This document shows, in pieces, positions 1-7,181 of a DNA stretch of 64,000 nucleotides (its first letter is position 1; each line of letters begins with the position of its first letter). The stretch covers positions 1,240,001 through 1,304,000 of the forward strand of contig NZ_FOIP01000002.1 in NCBI RefSeq assembly GCF_900105215.1, written 5' to 3'. A program made the translations under genes and the position numbers. The notes beneath the pieces were generated by a model. The model searched no databases, was not told the DNA's origin, and was given only the letters and a program-made list of their open reading frames with translations. The stretch is from Lacrimispora sphenoides. GTDB lineage: Bacteria > Bacillota > Clostridia > Lachnospirales > Lachnospiraceae.

Positions 1-421
1 ATAAGATTGAGAAGCTAAACCAGTTGATACGTGGCTGGATAAACTATTTCAAAATCGGAAGTATGAAAGTGCTATGCAAGAAGTTTGATAGTAACATCAG
101 ATATAGACTTCGCATGTGTATCTGGAAACACTGGAAGACACCACAAAACAGAGCAAAGAACCTTATGAAGTTAGGGATAGACAGAAGAACTGCATTTAGA
201 ACGGCATATGCAGGAGCAAGGATAGCCTATATATGTAATAAGGGTGCAGTGAACGTGGCTATAAATAATGAGAGACTAACCCGATTCGGATTAGTCTCCA
301 TGTTGGACTATTACACCGCAAGGAGTGTTTAATGTTAAGTTGATTGAACCGCCGTGTACCGAACGGTACGCACGGTGGTGTGAGAGGTCGGGGAATTTAC
401 AAAATTCCCCTCCTACTCGAT
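1..421 (+). mobile_element. Group II intron, 3' part (cut by window edge)
   Basis: The segment holds the C-terminal part of an intron-encoded maturase followed by a structured 3' end. A domain V-like hairpin spans 348-379: a 9-bp lower stem with one G-U pair, a CG bulge at 369-370, and an upper TACC/GGTA stem closed by a GAAC loop. A domain VI-like stem follows (GGGGAATTT with AAATTCCCC, 390-410). The 3' splice site is probably near 420-421, after CTACTCGAT. The 5' part lies outside the window, so completeness cannot be judged. Confidence 0.8.
3..332 (+). CDS. ltrA: Group II intron reverse transcriptase/maturase, C-terminal fragment
   Basis: The reading frame is open from the window edge to a TAA at 330-332 and covers about 109 residues. 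It matches the maturase (GIIM, domain X) end of intron-encoded reverse transcriptases, with RGWINYF near the start, RRTAFRTAYAGARIAY in the middle and ERLTRFGLVSMLDYY near the end. This domain binds intron RNA and promotes splicing and retrohoming. The domain V hairpin directly downstream supports the assignment. The catalytic reverse transcriptase domain lies outside the window. The recognisable C-terminal motif is intact, so I call it a partial gene, not a pseudogene. Confidence 0.88.
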   Translation, partial: KIEKLNQLIRGWINYFKIGSMKVLCKKFDSNIRYRLRMCIWKHWKTPQNRAKNLMKLGIDRRTAFRTAYAGARIAYICNKGAVNVAINNERLTRFGLVSMLDYYTARSV

Positions 422-474
422 TACGAGTAAAACAGTCTTTTATGAAAACACGGTTTGAAAGAGATATTTTATAA

Positions 475-603
475 GAATTTACCACGGTTTCTATCCCATC
501 TAATTTAATAGGATTTTATGAGAAGTATGGATTTAAACCGATAGATAAATTGATAAATTATGGTAGCGATATTGATACAATCTTTATAAAAAACATATTA
601 TAG
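475..603 (+). pseudogene. GNAT acetyltransferase, C-terminal remnant
   Basis: About 42 codons are open, with no start codon, between the intron end and a TAG at 601-603. The peptide contains GFYEKYGFKPIDK, the FYxKxGF signature at the end of GNAT N-acetyltransferases. The acetyl-CoA binding half is missing. It sits directly before an integrase C-terminal fragment, the same order as the intact GNAT (22771) and integrase (23306) genes later in the window. It is best read as the decayed counterpart of that pair. The substrate is unknown. Confidence 0.55.
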
Positions 604-608
604 AAACG

Positions 609-755
609 AACGCTCCGGATAAAAGCCAGGCATTATTAGAAGTATCAAGTCAGCTTGGCCATAGTGATCTAAGAATTACAGAAAAATACGCCTGTTTAGA
701 AAAGAAAAATATTGAGGCTGGAAAACAGAGAATGTCATTTATATACGGTAAGTAA
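609..755 (+). pseudogene. Tyrosine recombinase C-terminal remnant (duplicate of the 23306 gene)
   Basis: The frame encodes the last 48 residues of the integrase found intact at 23306-24109, with only scattered substitutions. It includes QLGHSDLRITEKYACLEKKN, which carries the conserved LGH box and the catalytic Tyr. Nucleotide similarity continues past the stop codon into the sequence after TAATGTGGTAGAAT. There is no start codon and the Arg and His-x-x-Arg boxes are gone, so it cannot be an active recombinase. It marks the left, decayed copy of the island. Confidence 0.8.
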
Positions 756-813
756 TGTGGTAGAATTATGGAAGAGTTTGTGGAATAAAAAGATTTATTT
801 TTAGGAAGTTCAA

Positions 814-1212
814 ATGAAGTTAGACAAAAACTGGGACTGGAAAAATAGCCTTCCTTTAATTTTATGTATTGTAACATTGATTTTTGCAAACGTTATTGCT
901 GATCGCCCTATGCAGGGCAATTTTATCGGTAGTATAACGAATAGCAATACTTATCCTGACCTTATGGAAATTGATGATTTGAAGCAATATTTAGGCTTAT
1001 TTCCGAATTATGATGAAAACAATAGCGAAAGTTATGGCGATAATTATGACAAAATTGATAATGAACTTCGTTACGATTTAGAAAATAGCATTCTGAATGG
1101 AGAGTGGCCAGGGTTTCCTTATGTTCAACTTAATGATCGACTATATTTTAGTAAGCAAGCAGTTGATGATTGGTTTGCTGAACAGAGCAAACAACAACTT
1201 CGCGTAAATTAA
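814..1212 (+). CDS. Small membrane-anchored protein with excisionase-like C-terminus
   Basis: 132 residues. An N-terminal hydrophobic segment (about residues 12-30, LPLILCIVTLIFANVIA) predicts one membrane anchor or an uncleaved signal. The remainder is acidic and soluble. Two stretches resemble the two halves of an excisionase/MerR-type helix-turn-helix: IDDLKQYLGLFP and PYVQLNDRLYFSKQAVDDWF. They are separated by an Asp/Asn-rich insert, which is unusual for that fold. An AGGAAG ribosome site precedes the ATG. I do not recognise a named family; the DNA-binding reading is an inference from motif shape. Confidence 0.55.
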   Translation: MKLDKNWDWKNSLPLILCIVTLIFANVIADRPMQGNFIGSITNSNTYPDLMEIDDLKQYLGLFPNYDENNSESYGDNYDKIDNELRYDLENSILNGEWPGFPYVQLNDRLYFSKQAVDDWFAEQSKQQLRVN

Positions 1213-1255
1213 GCTTATATGTAGTATTCATGGACTGCTAGCGATCAGTATTAAA

Positions 1256-1766
1256 ATGCATGAGGCGGAACTAAACTGGCTTAACGGCAAATACCCGCTG
1301 GCAATGGATACTATCCGGAATATGGTCATAGATCGATGTGATTTACCGGAGGGTTATGATGTCAACACTTACAAGATCTTTCAGGGAATGCCTACAAGGA
1401 TACTAAAAGACGGTGATATCATCGATTTGGGTGGGTGTAAGATTACTGTACTACATACACCAGGCATTCCCCAGGGCATCTGTGTTTTTGGGAGCCACAA
1501 CGTGGTATTTATTTACCGGCGACCTTGTCTACAAGGATACGTTGTTTGCGTATTACCCTTCCACCGATCCGCAGGCATATCTCGCATCGCTTGAAAAGAT
1601 AGCGGTACTGCCCGTGAAAAAAGTATTTCCGGCTCATCACAGTCTGGATATACAACCGGAGATTCTGAGCCGTATGCGAGACGCTTTCCTCCAGTTGAAA
1701 GTCGATGGTAACCTTCATCATGGTGGCGGTACTTTTGATTACGGCGATTGGGCTGTTTGGCTGTGA
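1256..1766 (+). pseudogene. MBL-fold hydrolase, truncated and frameshifted
   Basis: Two overlapping frames together give the C-terminal half of a metallo-beta-lactamase fold hydrolase. The first (from 1256) carries LGGCKITVLHTPGIPQGICV. The second, entered near 1500, carries LFTGDLVYKDTLFAYYP and then KVFPAHHSLDIQPEIL. The order LHTPG, TGD, AHH is normal for the family. The N-terminal HxHxDH zinc motif is absent and a frame change near 1495-1505 breaks the protein. It is not closely similar to the intact MBL protein at 24216. Confidence 0.7.
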
Positions 1767-1876
1767 TATATATTTTAATTAACTGTACATGTTAGTAACG
1801 CATGATGAGCATAATGTGAAGCCAAAAAGAAATATTTAACCATAGAAGAACAATTCAAAGAAACATTGAATAACAA

Positions 1877-1930
1877 GCGAGAAGGGGCGAGAGGCTAATC
1901 ATAAAGGATACTGTCAAAAATGTGATAAAA
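1877..1930 (+). pseudogene. Fragment of the Cys-rich peptide gene found before rtcB
   Basis: About 53 bases nearly match 27483-27535, the middle of the small Cys-rich gene that overlaps rtcB in island B. The shared stretch includes GCGAGAAGGGGCGAGAGGC and GGATACTGTCAAAAATGTG. No open frame remains. With the rtcB 3' fragment at 2474 it shows that this cassette once existed here and was disrupted. The intact GNAT gene at 1965 now occupies the gap. Confidence 0.7.
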
Positions 1931-1964
1931 TATGGGTTATCCGTAAAGTTAGGAGGAATAGTTA

Positions 1965-2462
1965 ATGGTAATAAAACGTCTGGAACTCAAAGATGTCAAT
2001 TTTTATAGGGAAATTCGATTAGAAGCATTAAAGTCTCATCCTGAAGCGTTCAGTACCAGCTATGAAAGCGAAGTAACGGCTCCAATTGAACAGTTTGAAA
2101 GCAAGTTGGAATTTGAGCATTTTTATATATTCGGTGCATTTGAAGACGATAAACTGATAGGAACAGTTACACTAATCTTGGAGACCAAAACTAAACTTAG
2201 CCACAAGGCTCATATTGTTGCAATGTATGTTCGCCCACATTTCCGTAGGCTTGGTACCGGAAGAAACTTAATGATTAAGGCGATTCAAAAGGCGAAGGGA
2301 ATAGAACGGATTGAACAAGTATATTTAACTGTTACCGCAAGTAATGAACCTGCAAAAAAACTTTATCAGTCTTTAGGTTTTAAAACATATGGAATTGACA
2401 AAAGAGGTTTGAAGATTGAAGATTCGTACTTTGATGATGAACTTATGGTTTTAGTTCTTTGA
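1965..2462 (+). CDS. GNAT family N-acetyltransferase
   Basis: 165 residues, the usual length for a single-domain GCN5-related acetyltransferase, which transfers acetyl from acetyl-CoA to an amine. The acetyl-CoA binding region is visible as VRPHFRRLGTGRNLM (the R/Q-x-x-G-x-G/A loop), followed by YLTVTASNEPAKKLYQSLGF, the typical motif B. The N-terminus (LEALKSHPEAFSTSYE) resembles RimI-like members annotated as acetyltransferases of unknown substrate. The start is supported by AGGAGG eight bases upstream. The gene is intact although it is flanked by broken gene pieces. Confidence 0.88.
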   Translation: MVIKRLELKDVNFYREIRLEALKSHPEAFSTSYESEVTAPIEQFESKLEFEHFYIFGAFEDDKLIGTVTLILETKTKLSHKAHIVAMYVRPHFRRLGTGRNLMIKAIQKAKGIERIEQVYLTVTASNEPAKKLYQSLGFKTYGIDKRGLKIEDSYFDDELMVLVL

Positions 2463-2473
2463 GCTAATGGTTA

Positions 2474-2732
2474 CGATTGATGACTGGAATAAATCTGATC
2501 CACATGAAGACGGTAGATTGATAGGCAGATCACAGGGAAAAGAAACGTTTACTGTATCAGAGTTAAAAAACAAATGAATGGAATTTATACGACATCTGTA
2601 AATAAGGATACTTTATACGAATGCCCCATGGCATATAAAGGTATGGAAGACATCGTAAATAATATAGCTGCCACTGTAAATATTGAAAGTGTCATCAAAC
2701 CTATTTACAATTTCAAAACCGGCGGTGAATAA
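2474..2732 (+). pseudogene. rtcB 3' fragment, decayed copy
   Basis: The sequence matches the last part of the intact rtcB (28565-28821). It includes the equivalent of the peptide AYKGMEDIVNNIAATV and the C-terminal IKPIYNFK region, ending in TAA at 2730-2732. Relative to the intact gene there is a one-base loss near 2568 (GAGTTAAAAAAC versus GAGTTTAAAAAGC), and the first two-thirds of the gene is missing. It cannot encode a ligase. Confidence 0.85.
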
Positions 2733-2954
2733 AATAACTATTTTATGATTCGTGATTGAGATGACCATGTATGGACTTTTAAATAGTTTGTAGAGCAAGG
2801 CTAAACTCTCCATGCTATGAATTGAATTATTGAGATAATTTAAATTTTATACTATATTGTTATGAACAGGTAGAAGTGGCATTAGCCACTTCTGGATAAT
2901 GCCATGTGAGTAAATTACTATCAATTAACTATAGATAAGACTTTTAAAGCCATA

Positions 2955-3248
2955 TTAACACTTTTCATTGCAATCAAAAATAGTCTTGGCTGCAAGATAT
3001 TTCCCGAAATCATCCTTCCATTTTTGGTGAATCTCTGATGAATCCCATACATTCAGAGCATCAGCTTCCAGATCCATTTTTATCATTAAATCATGACGGT
3101 TTGTTCTGTCAATGCAAGAGGAAAATATATGAACCTGGTGGATACCGGGGACTTCGGTTGCATGTGAAAAAAGATCATTAATTTGGCTGATTAATTCTTC
3201 TTTAATAGATACAGTATCTTGAAATTTTACAATTATATAGTGTGTCAT
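2955..3248 (-). CDS. Dabb (stress-responsive A/B barrel) domain protein
   Basis: 97 residues. The opening MTHYIIVKFQDTVSIKEEL, then GIHQVHIF and NRHDLMIKMDLEADAL, fit the Dabb ferredoxin-like alpha/beta barrel family, small dimeric proteins whose cellular role is mostly unknown in bacteria. The conserved block SEIHQKWKDDFGKYL and the terminal KTIFDC are also typical. AAGGAGG lies six bases upstream of the ATG. It stands alone among degraded genes and faces the rtcB fragment. Confidence 0.75.
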   Translation of the reverse strand: MTHYIIVKFQDTVSIKEELISQINDLFSHATEVPGIHQVHIFSSCIDRTNRHDLMIKMDLEADALNVWDSSEIHQKWKDDFGKYLAAKTIFDCNEKC

Positions 3249-3378
3249 AGTGCCTCCTTATATAGTTTAGTTTCATAATAGCATATTTTATAGTTTTTGA
3301 AAACCTTGGTTATGTGGGAATTGATGTGTACTTTACGATTGTGATTACGGAGAAACTTTAATTGACCCAAGACACTTT

Positions 3379-3644
3379 TATGATTTGGTTGATGAACAAC
3401 AGATTATTGGTATTAAAAATGATTGGGTAACTACAAAAGATAAACTACCGGAGATGATGTTAGGTATATTGGCAAGCATATAATTAACGTAATTGTAGAA
3501 ACCAATAAAGGTTTGATTACGAAGGTGCAACGTATTCGCCACAAAAATTACGACGGAATTTATGATGATTGGTATTGGGGGAGTATTTTTGGAGAGGTAA
3601 AGGCATGGCGGCATTTACCAGAACCATATAAAGAACGGAGTTGA
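3379..3644 (+). pseudogene. DUF551-like protein, frameshifted
   Basis: Two frames together give NDWVTTKDKLPE, then after a stop and frame change YDDWYWGSIFGEVKAWRHLP with EPYKERS at the end. The pairing of an N-terminal W-x-x-x-x-D-x-LPE with a C-terminal W-x-x-LPEP is the layout of the DUF551 family, common in prophages and islands. No start with a ribosome site was found. The function of DUF551 is unknown. Confidence 0.4.
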
Positions 3645-3666
3645 AAGACACATTTCATTTTAATGG

Positions 3667-3790
3667 GGAAGACCGGTAAGATCGGGGGGACCCTACCGGC
3701 AATAAAAAGGTTATAACTGAAAAAACAAGTAAGGGATTTTAAATGTAATACCTGTTTTTTCTCTAAGATAATAATATCCAATATCTGAGC
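3667..3790. repeat. Diverged dispersed repeat, copy 1
   Basis: This stretch and 5159-5285 share an ordered set of blocks: GGTAAGATCGGGGG / GGCAAGATCGGGGG, an A-rich block, CCTGTTTTTTCT, AATAATA and AAAAGAAnGGTTA. Similarity is moderate and no protein frame is shared, so this looks like a decaying repeat or two relics of one non-coding region. The boundaries are approximate. Confidence 0.5.
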
Positions 3791-3877
3791 AAAAGAACGG
3801 TTAATGTAATGAATAGTTATTTTAATGTAATTAAATTAGGACTTAGCGAAGCACAGAAGAAGTGTAAAGGAACTATA

Positions 3878-4024
3878 TTATGAATCTCTTGATTCACGGA
3901 TTGCATTCTTCACTGCTTTTTTTATTACAAAATATAATATTACAAAAAATAAAATTGGGCCTACAGTTATAAATAGTAGATTGAGAACAGTTATAAAACC
4001 GTCAAATAGTAAATTGGCATCCAT
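3878..4024 (-). CDS. Small single-pass membrane protein (48 aa)
   Basis: 48 residues from an ATG preceded by AAGGAGG. A longer in-frame extension exists but lacks a ribosome site, so I use the ATG at 4024. Residues about 8-37 are strongly hydrophobic (ITVLNLLFITVGPILFFVIL) and are followed by the basic tail KKAVKNAIRESRDS, predicting one or two membrane helices with a cytoplasmic C-terminus. The family is not recognised. The leader and first codons resemble the tiny open frame at 19803-19838. Confidence 0.6.
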   Translation of the reverse strand: MDANLLFDGFITVLNLLFITVGPILFFVILYFVIKKAVKNAIRESRDS

Positions 4025-4039
4025 AGTCTGCACCTCCTT

Positions 4040-4460
4040 ATACTTCCATTGTATATCATATAGGAGATAAAGAATAGTGATTTTACAATTAACAAAAAAG
4101 AAAGTCCAAGTAGGGGATATTAAAATACTCGGACTTTCATGACAAGGTAATATCATTATACCCTATTAAATAGAAAAAATAAAGAGCTTTGAAAACAAAA
4201 AAAGAGCACCGCGAATTTTGGGGAAAAGCGGCACCCTAAGAAGAGTTGATTAAATAATATCACAAAATGATGAATTTGTAAATAAAATTCTATAGATTAT
4301 ACACATTAGTTATATACTTAATATAAAAGAAACAATAATGTTAAAATATTAAAGCGTTTGATATGATTAGACAAGATTAAGTGAGCTTGGATACGATGAT
4401 GTTGGTAATTGTGTGTACATAATTAGATTTACAGAACAATAAAGGTTGAGAAAAGAAGGG
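4040..4460. other. No gene recognised
   Basis: This AT-rich stretch lies between the small membrane protein gene and the zinc-ribbon remnant. I see no convincing reading frame with a ribosome site. The only unusual part is a short GC-richer patch near 4205-4240 with no clear stem. Confidence 0.5.
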
Positions 4461-4467
4461 AACATAC

Positions 4468-4644
4468 ATGATAAAAGGCGGATTAATAAATTAAAACGGG
4501 GATTGTGAGAAAATTGAGGACGGAGTATCTGTCTGTTACCCTAATGGTTGGCATCATGACATCACAAGCAGATCGTGCATGGACTGAGGCACCCAGCATA
4601 TTACCTTCCGGCCTGACTGGCAGTGCCGGGGCCGTAGGATATAA
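4468..4644 (+). pseudogene. Zinc-ribbon-like small protein with two in-frame stops
   Basis: One frame from an ATG with a GAAGGGAAC leader reads through TAA at codon 9 and TGA at about codon 42. It gives DGVSVCYPNGWHHDITSRSC, then MD-stop-GTQHITFRPD and a C-terminal QCRGRR. The pattern looks like a zinc ribbon in which the TGA has replaced a Cys codon of a C-x-D-C-G knuckle. The upstream TAA makes selenocysteine use unlikely. The ITFRPDxQ tail recurs at about 6410-6450, so at least two relics of this family are present. Confidence 0.45.
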
Positions 4645-4673
4645 ATAAATGCATGCCGGGTAATCGTTAAAAA

Positions 4674-4823
4674 TTAATCAGTTTGATCAAATGGCTTTTT
4701 AGAATATGTAACTTTTTCGTTTTTGTCTATTTTGAAATAAGTTTGATCAATTAATTTTTCGTTAGCTTGAGGGAGTTTAACCTTTTCGTCACTAACTTTA
4801 GCGGCTTCATGTTTCTTACTCAT
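4674..4823 (-). CDS. Lys-rich 49-aa protein, copy 1 of a twin pair
   Basis: 49 residues beginning MSKKHEAAKVSDEKVKLP and ending TYSKKPFDQTD. A near-identical 49-residue protein lies at 19976-20125 with the same leader and promoter. It is strongly charged, with no membrane segment or cysteine. AAAGGAGA precedes the ATG, and a -35/-10 pair is present (4852-4880). Conservation of length, frame and promoter between the two copies supports a real gene. The function is unknown. Confidence 0.8.
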   Translation of the reverse strand: MSKKHEAAKVSDEKVKLPQANEKLIDQTYFKIDKNEKVTYSKKPFDQTD

Positions 4824-4851
4824 TGAATAATCTCCTTTCATATGTGGTTAC

Positions 4852-4880
4852 ATTGTATCAGATTTTAGATCGAATGGCAA
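4852..4880 (-). promoter_or_regulatory. Sigma-A-type promoter of the 49-aa gene, copy 1
   Basis: Read on the minus strand: TTGCCA (4875-4880), a 17-base spacer, then TACAAT (4852-4857), about 28 bases before the ATG. The same arrangement, with TTGTCA, is present in front of the twin gene. Confidence 0.75.
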
Positions 4881-4938
4881 AGAAATAAAACAGAGCAACT
4901 ATTGGATTAACAAAATTAGTATTTCCCGATCTTTCTAT

Positions 4939-5076
4939 CTAAAATGCTATTGCTAAAATAATCGCCAAGGTACAATAGAACACTACGCCATCTATATTTT
5001 TATTTCTCCAGTACCGCAAAGCCATTATCAAATCAAAAAACGTTACAATTACACGTGAAACAACAATAATAGTCAT
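4939..5076 (-). CDS. Small membrane protein (45 aa)
   Basis: 45 residues from an ATG with CAGGAGG eight bases upstream. Two hydrophobic stretches (TIIVVSRVIVTFFDLIMAL and VVFYCTLAIILAIAF) flank a short polar loop, RYWRNKNIDG, so two membrane helices are likely. I do not recognise the family. The good ribosome site and compact layout support a real gene. Confidence 0.6.
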   Translation of the reverse strand: MTIIVVSRVIVTFFDLIMALRYWRNKNIDGVVFYCTLAIILAIAF

Positions 5077-5158
5077 TGTATATACCTCCTGTCATGCTTC
5101 CATCATTCGCCTTGTTCTCCCAAAATGATTTTCCAGAGTTATATGCCGTAAAATTATA

Positions 5159-5285
5159 GTAGCTGGCAAGATCGGGGGCGACTTCTGGCTGAGAAAAGGT
5201 TTTTACTTAGAGAAAGCAAGTATGAAAAATACAATCCTGTTTTTTCTAAGGTAATAATACCTGATACATAAATAAAAGAATGGTT
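5159..5285. repeat. Diverged dispersed repeat, copy 2
   Basis: Partner of 3667-3790. It shares GGCAAGATCGGGGG, CCTGTTTTTTCT and AAAAGAATGGTTA in the same order. The boundaries are approximate. Confidence 0.5.
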
Positions 5286-5331
5286 AGTTTGATAAACTGT
5301 AGTTTTTTTGTTATGAACTACAGTAAATCGG

Positions 5332-5473
5332 GATAGCAGAGATAAAAATTGATCTGGCGCTAGGGATTTTTAAATATGAATGTCCTGAGTATGGAGAAGA
5401 TGAAATTGAGCTTGGACAGAATTTTTGCCATACCTGTGGCGAACCGTTTGAGTGGATAGAGGAGTATGATTAG
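5332..5473 (+). pseudogene. Small zinc-ribbon-like remnant without start
   Basis: An open frame with no usable start encodes IDLALGIFKYECPEYGEDEI, then ELGQNFCHTCGEPFEWIEEY. The C-x-x-C-G knuckle in FCHTCGEPFEW is typical of short zinc ribbons, and its expected partner knuckle has become CPEY. The ribbon is therefore probably non-functional. Confidence 0.4.
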
Positions 5474-5514
5474 TATTTCCCAGAGTGTTGGGCTGAAGGG
5501 AGAAAGGAAATAAG

Positions 5515-5676
5515 ATGTATTCAGTTGAGGATATCAAATCATGCACACAAGAGTGGTTTGCAGAATGTATAGATACGGTTGATGTGGTAAAAACCTATTC
5601 TGAAATTCTGAAAGAAACTGAGAAACAAATGGAATTTATGATAGAGCAATATTCTAAAAGGAATAAGCAAAATTAG
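5515..5676 (+). CDS. Hypothetical protein (53 aa)
   Basis: 53 residues beginning MYSVEDIKSCTQEWFAECID, mostly helical in character, with a basic end (QYSKRNKQN). AGAAAGGAAA precedes the ATG at a good distance. There are no membrane segments or known motifs. It is close to other short genes of the accessory region. Confidence 0.5.
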   Translation: MYSVEDIKSCTQEWFAECIDTVDVVKTYSEILKETEKQMEFMIEQYSKRNKQN

Positions 5677-5722
5677 GATTTCCCGTAGTACTATGAGGAA
5701 GGAAAAGGCATGGGAAAAAATA

Positions 5723-6054
5723 TCAACAGACCCACATACCTTCTTTGGGCAGTTGGTTGGTCGTTTGATAAAGGGATATGATTTTTTGAATCGTTATTAG
5801 GGCGAATATATCGAAATTCTCAAAGTTAAATTCGGCATAATAACAGGGCGTAACCTGAATTATTTGATTTTCAATTGCATCTGCAATCGCATTACGGTCA
5901 TTGAAAAGATGCAAAGGAATTTGAATTCTTCCATCAAGAGAGTTAAAGATATCCTCATCATATGGAAAACTGAAGTCTGAACCACCATAGCATAATATGC
6001 AATATCATTTTCTGTATTAAGTAACCTGAATTTGGCATGGATTCCTCTGCTCAT
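5723..6054 (-). pseudogene. Hypothetical protein split by a one-base frameshift
   Basis: A strong AAGGAGG precedes an ATG at 6054. The first frame gives MSRGIHAKFRLLNTENDIAY. Near 5990 the sensible frame changes: read in the next frame it continues YGGSDFSFPYDEDIFNSLDG and later HLFNDRNAIADAIENQIIQV. The two halves overlap for about 55 bases in different frames. The joined protein would be about 110 residues of unknown family. A single-base insertion or a base-calling error would explain it. Confidence 0.55.
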
Positions 6055-6468
6055 ATGGATACCTCCTTAAATGATGTTGGACAATTATAATCTTTACCAT
6101 AATAATACGATTCCTAAATGTTCTGCCGAGTTTTACTACATTTATTATAAAAAATTTATCTGGAATGGCAAGAAAAAGTATATGAGAGTGAAAAAAATAG
6201 GGTTTAACCTAAAAGGGGTGAAAACCTATGATTTCCACCCCAGGAGTGCACAATACAATCAAAGTGCTACAGAACATTTTATCAGGAACTAGGGCGAAGA
6301 AGTAATAATGAGGTGTTCTTTCTCTGAAAGAAGTGCAAAGAGTTTCCCCTACGTTTGATAATCTGTTCGTAACAATAATATATGCGTTTACATAAAAAGA
6401 GTGAACAAGCTGACATAACCTTCCGGCCTGACGGGCAGGACCAGGGCCGGAGGGAGAAAGGATCACAA

Positions 6469-6681
6469 ATGAAATGTAAGGATTGCGGAAAAAGCTTCAC
6501 ATATTTGGATACTTCTTGTTGCTGGTTAGCGAGGTGTGACTTGCTGGGGACAGCGCAAGTGGTTGGCGATTGTCTTGGCGGCGATGGTGAAAGTATGTGT
6601 AATTGTTCGGATCAGGAGCCGCCAGATTGGTACTGTGATCTTGGCAGGGACCATCAATATTGCATTCATCATGAAAATTAG
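6469..6681 (+). CDS. Cys-rich small protein (70 aa)
   Basis: 70 residues, with the start chosen at the ATG after GGAGGGAGAAAGG. It begins MKCKDCGKSFTYLDTSCCW and ends CDLGRDHQYCIHHEN. Eleven cysteines and three C-terminal histidines suggest metal binding, probably zinc. The region just upstream (6405-6450) repeats the ITFRPD tail of the broken zinc-ribbon gene at 4468. The family is not recognised. Confidence 0.5.
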   Translation: MKCKDCGKSFTYLDTSCCWLARCDLLGTAQVVGDCLGGDGESMCNCSDQEPPDWYCDLGRDHQYCIHHEN

Positions 6682-6689
6682 GATTTATT

Positions 6690-6723
6690 GATCTTTGATA
6701 ATTGAATATTAATAGTTGATAGC
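6690..6723 (+). repeat. Short direct repeat, copy 1
   Basis: CTTTGATAATTGAATATT, then A/G-ATAGTTG, occurs here and at 7113-7146, on either side of the small membrane protein gene at 6772. The second half recurs near 20218-20240. It could be a promoter region duplicated with a cassette. Confidence 0.6.
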
Positions 6724-6771
6724 AAATGCGGTATGATAAATCATATAATTCATACTAAGGGGGAAAGAGGA

Positions 6772-7005
6772 ATGCTACAGATTGGAGCTTTGCTGATGTT
6801 GATTTCAGGACTGTGGGATATATTTGGTGCTTCAAAGAGGATTGACAAGAGCAAGCTTGGGGTGGGAGAGACCGAGGAAATTGCCGCTGAGAAAATTAAG
6901 AGTAGGGGAAGGCGTTTTATATTGCTGGCAATAGTAGCATCTATAGTTAGCTTATTCATGCCGCAGATTGTATTGTTAATTCTTTATTTCGTCAATTTGT
7001 TCTAG
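6772..7005 (+). CDS. Small two-helix membrane protein (77 aa)
   Basis: 77 residues, with the start taken at the ATG following GGGGGAAAGAGG. Hydrophobic segments at about residues 1-18 (LQIGALLMLISGLWDIFG) and 50-75 (LLAIVASIVSLFMPQIVLLI) enclose a charged middle, KSKLGVGETEEIAAEKIKSR. A hairpin terminator follows at 7032. The family is unknown. Confidence 0.6.
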   Translation: MLQIGALLMLISGLWDIFGASKRIDKSKLGVGETEEIAAEKIKSRGRRFILLAIVASIVSLFMPQIVLLILYFVNLF

Positions 7006-7031
7006 AATTTGTTTTATAGATAAAATAGATT

Positions 7032-7064
7032 ACCAACTATCAACCAGGTAGTTGGTTTTTTTGT
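7032..7064 (+). terminator. Rho-independent terminator
   Basis: ACCAACTA pairs with TAGTTGGT across a short loop and is followed by a run of Ts. It ends the small membrane protein gene. Confidence 0.8.
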
Positions 7065-7112
7065 ACTCAAAACTGAGAAGTTAATCCAGTAAACGAATAT
7101 TTAAAGGATTAT

Positions 7113-7146
7113 TGTTCTTTGATAATTGAATATTGATAGTTGGTGA
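7113..7146 (+). repeat. Short direct repeat, copy 2
   Basis: Second copy of the CTTTGATAATTGAATATT repeat seen at 6690-6723. It lies just beyond the truncated IS110 end. Confidence 0.6.
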
Positions 7147-7181
7147 GTTTGGTGGTACTCTATTTGTTAATATGGTTTCAT

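Noticed and set aside
2613..2813. Reverse-strand frame over the rtcB fragment
   Set aside because: A similar antisense frame exists over the intact rtcB (28702-28920); both are shadows of the real gene.
4205..4240. Possible terminator with GCACCGC and GCGGCACC
   Set aside because: The two arms are not complementary in the required orientation.
6071..6292. 73-codon open frame with Lys- and Tyr-rich product
   Set aside because: No ribosome site, AT-driven amino acid composition and no family resemblance; probably chance.
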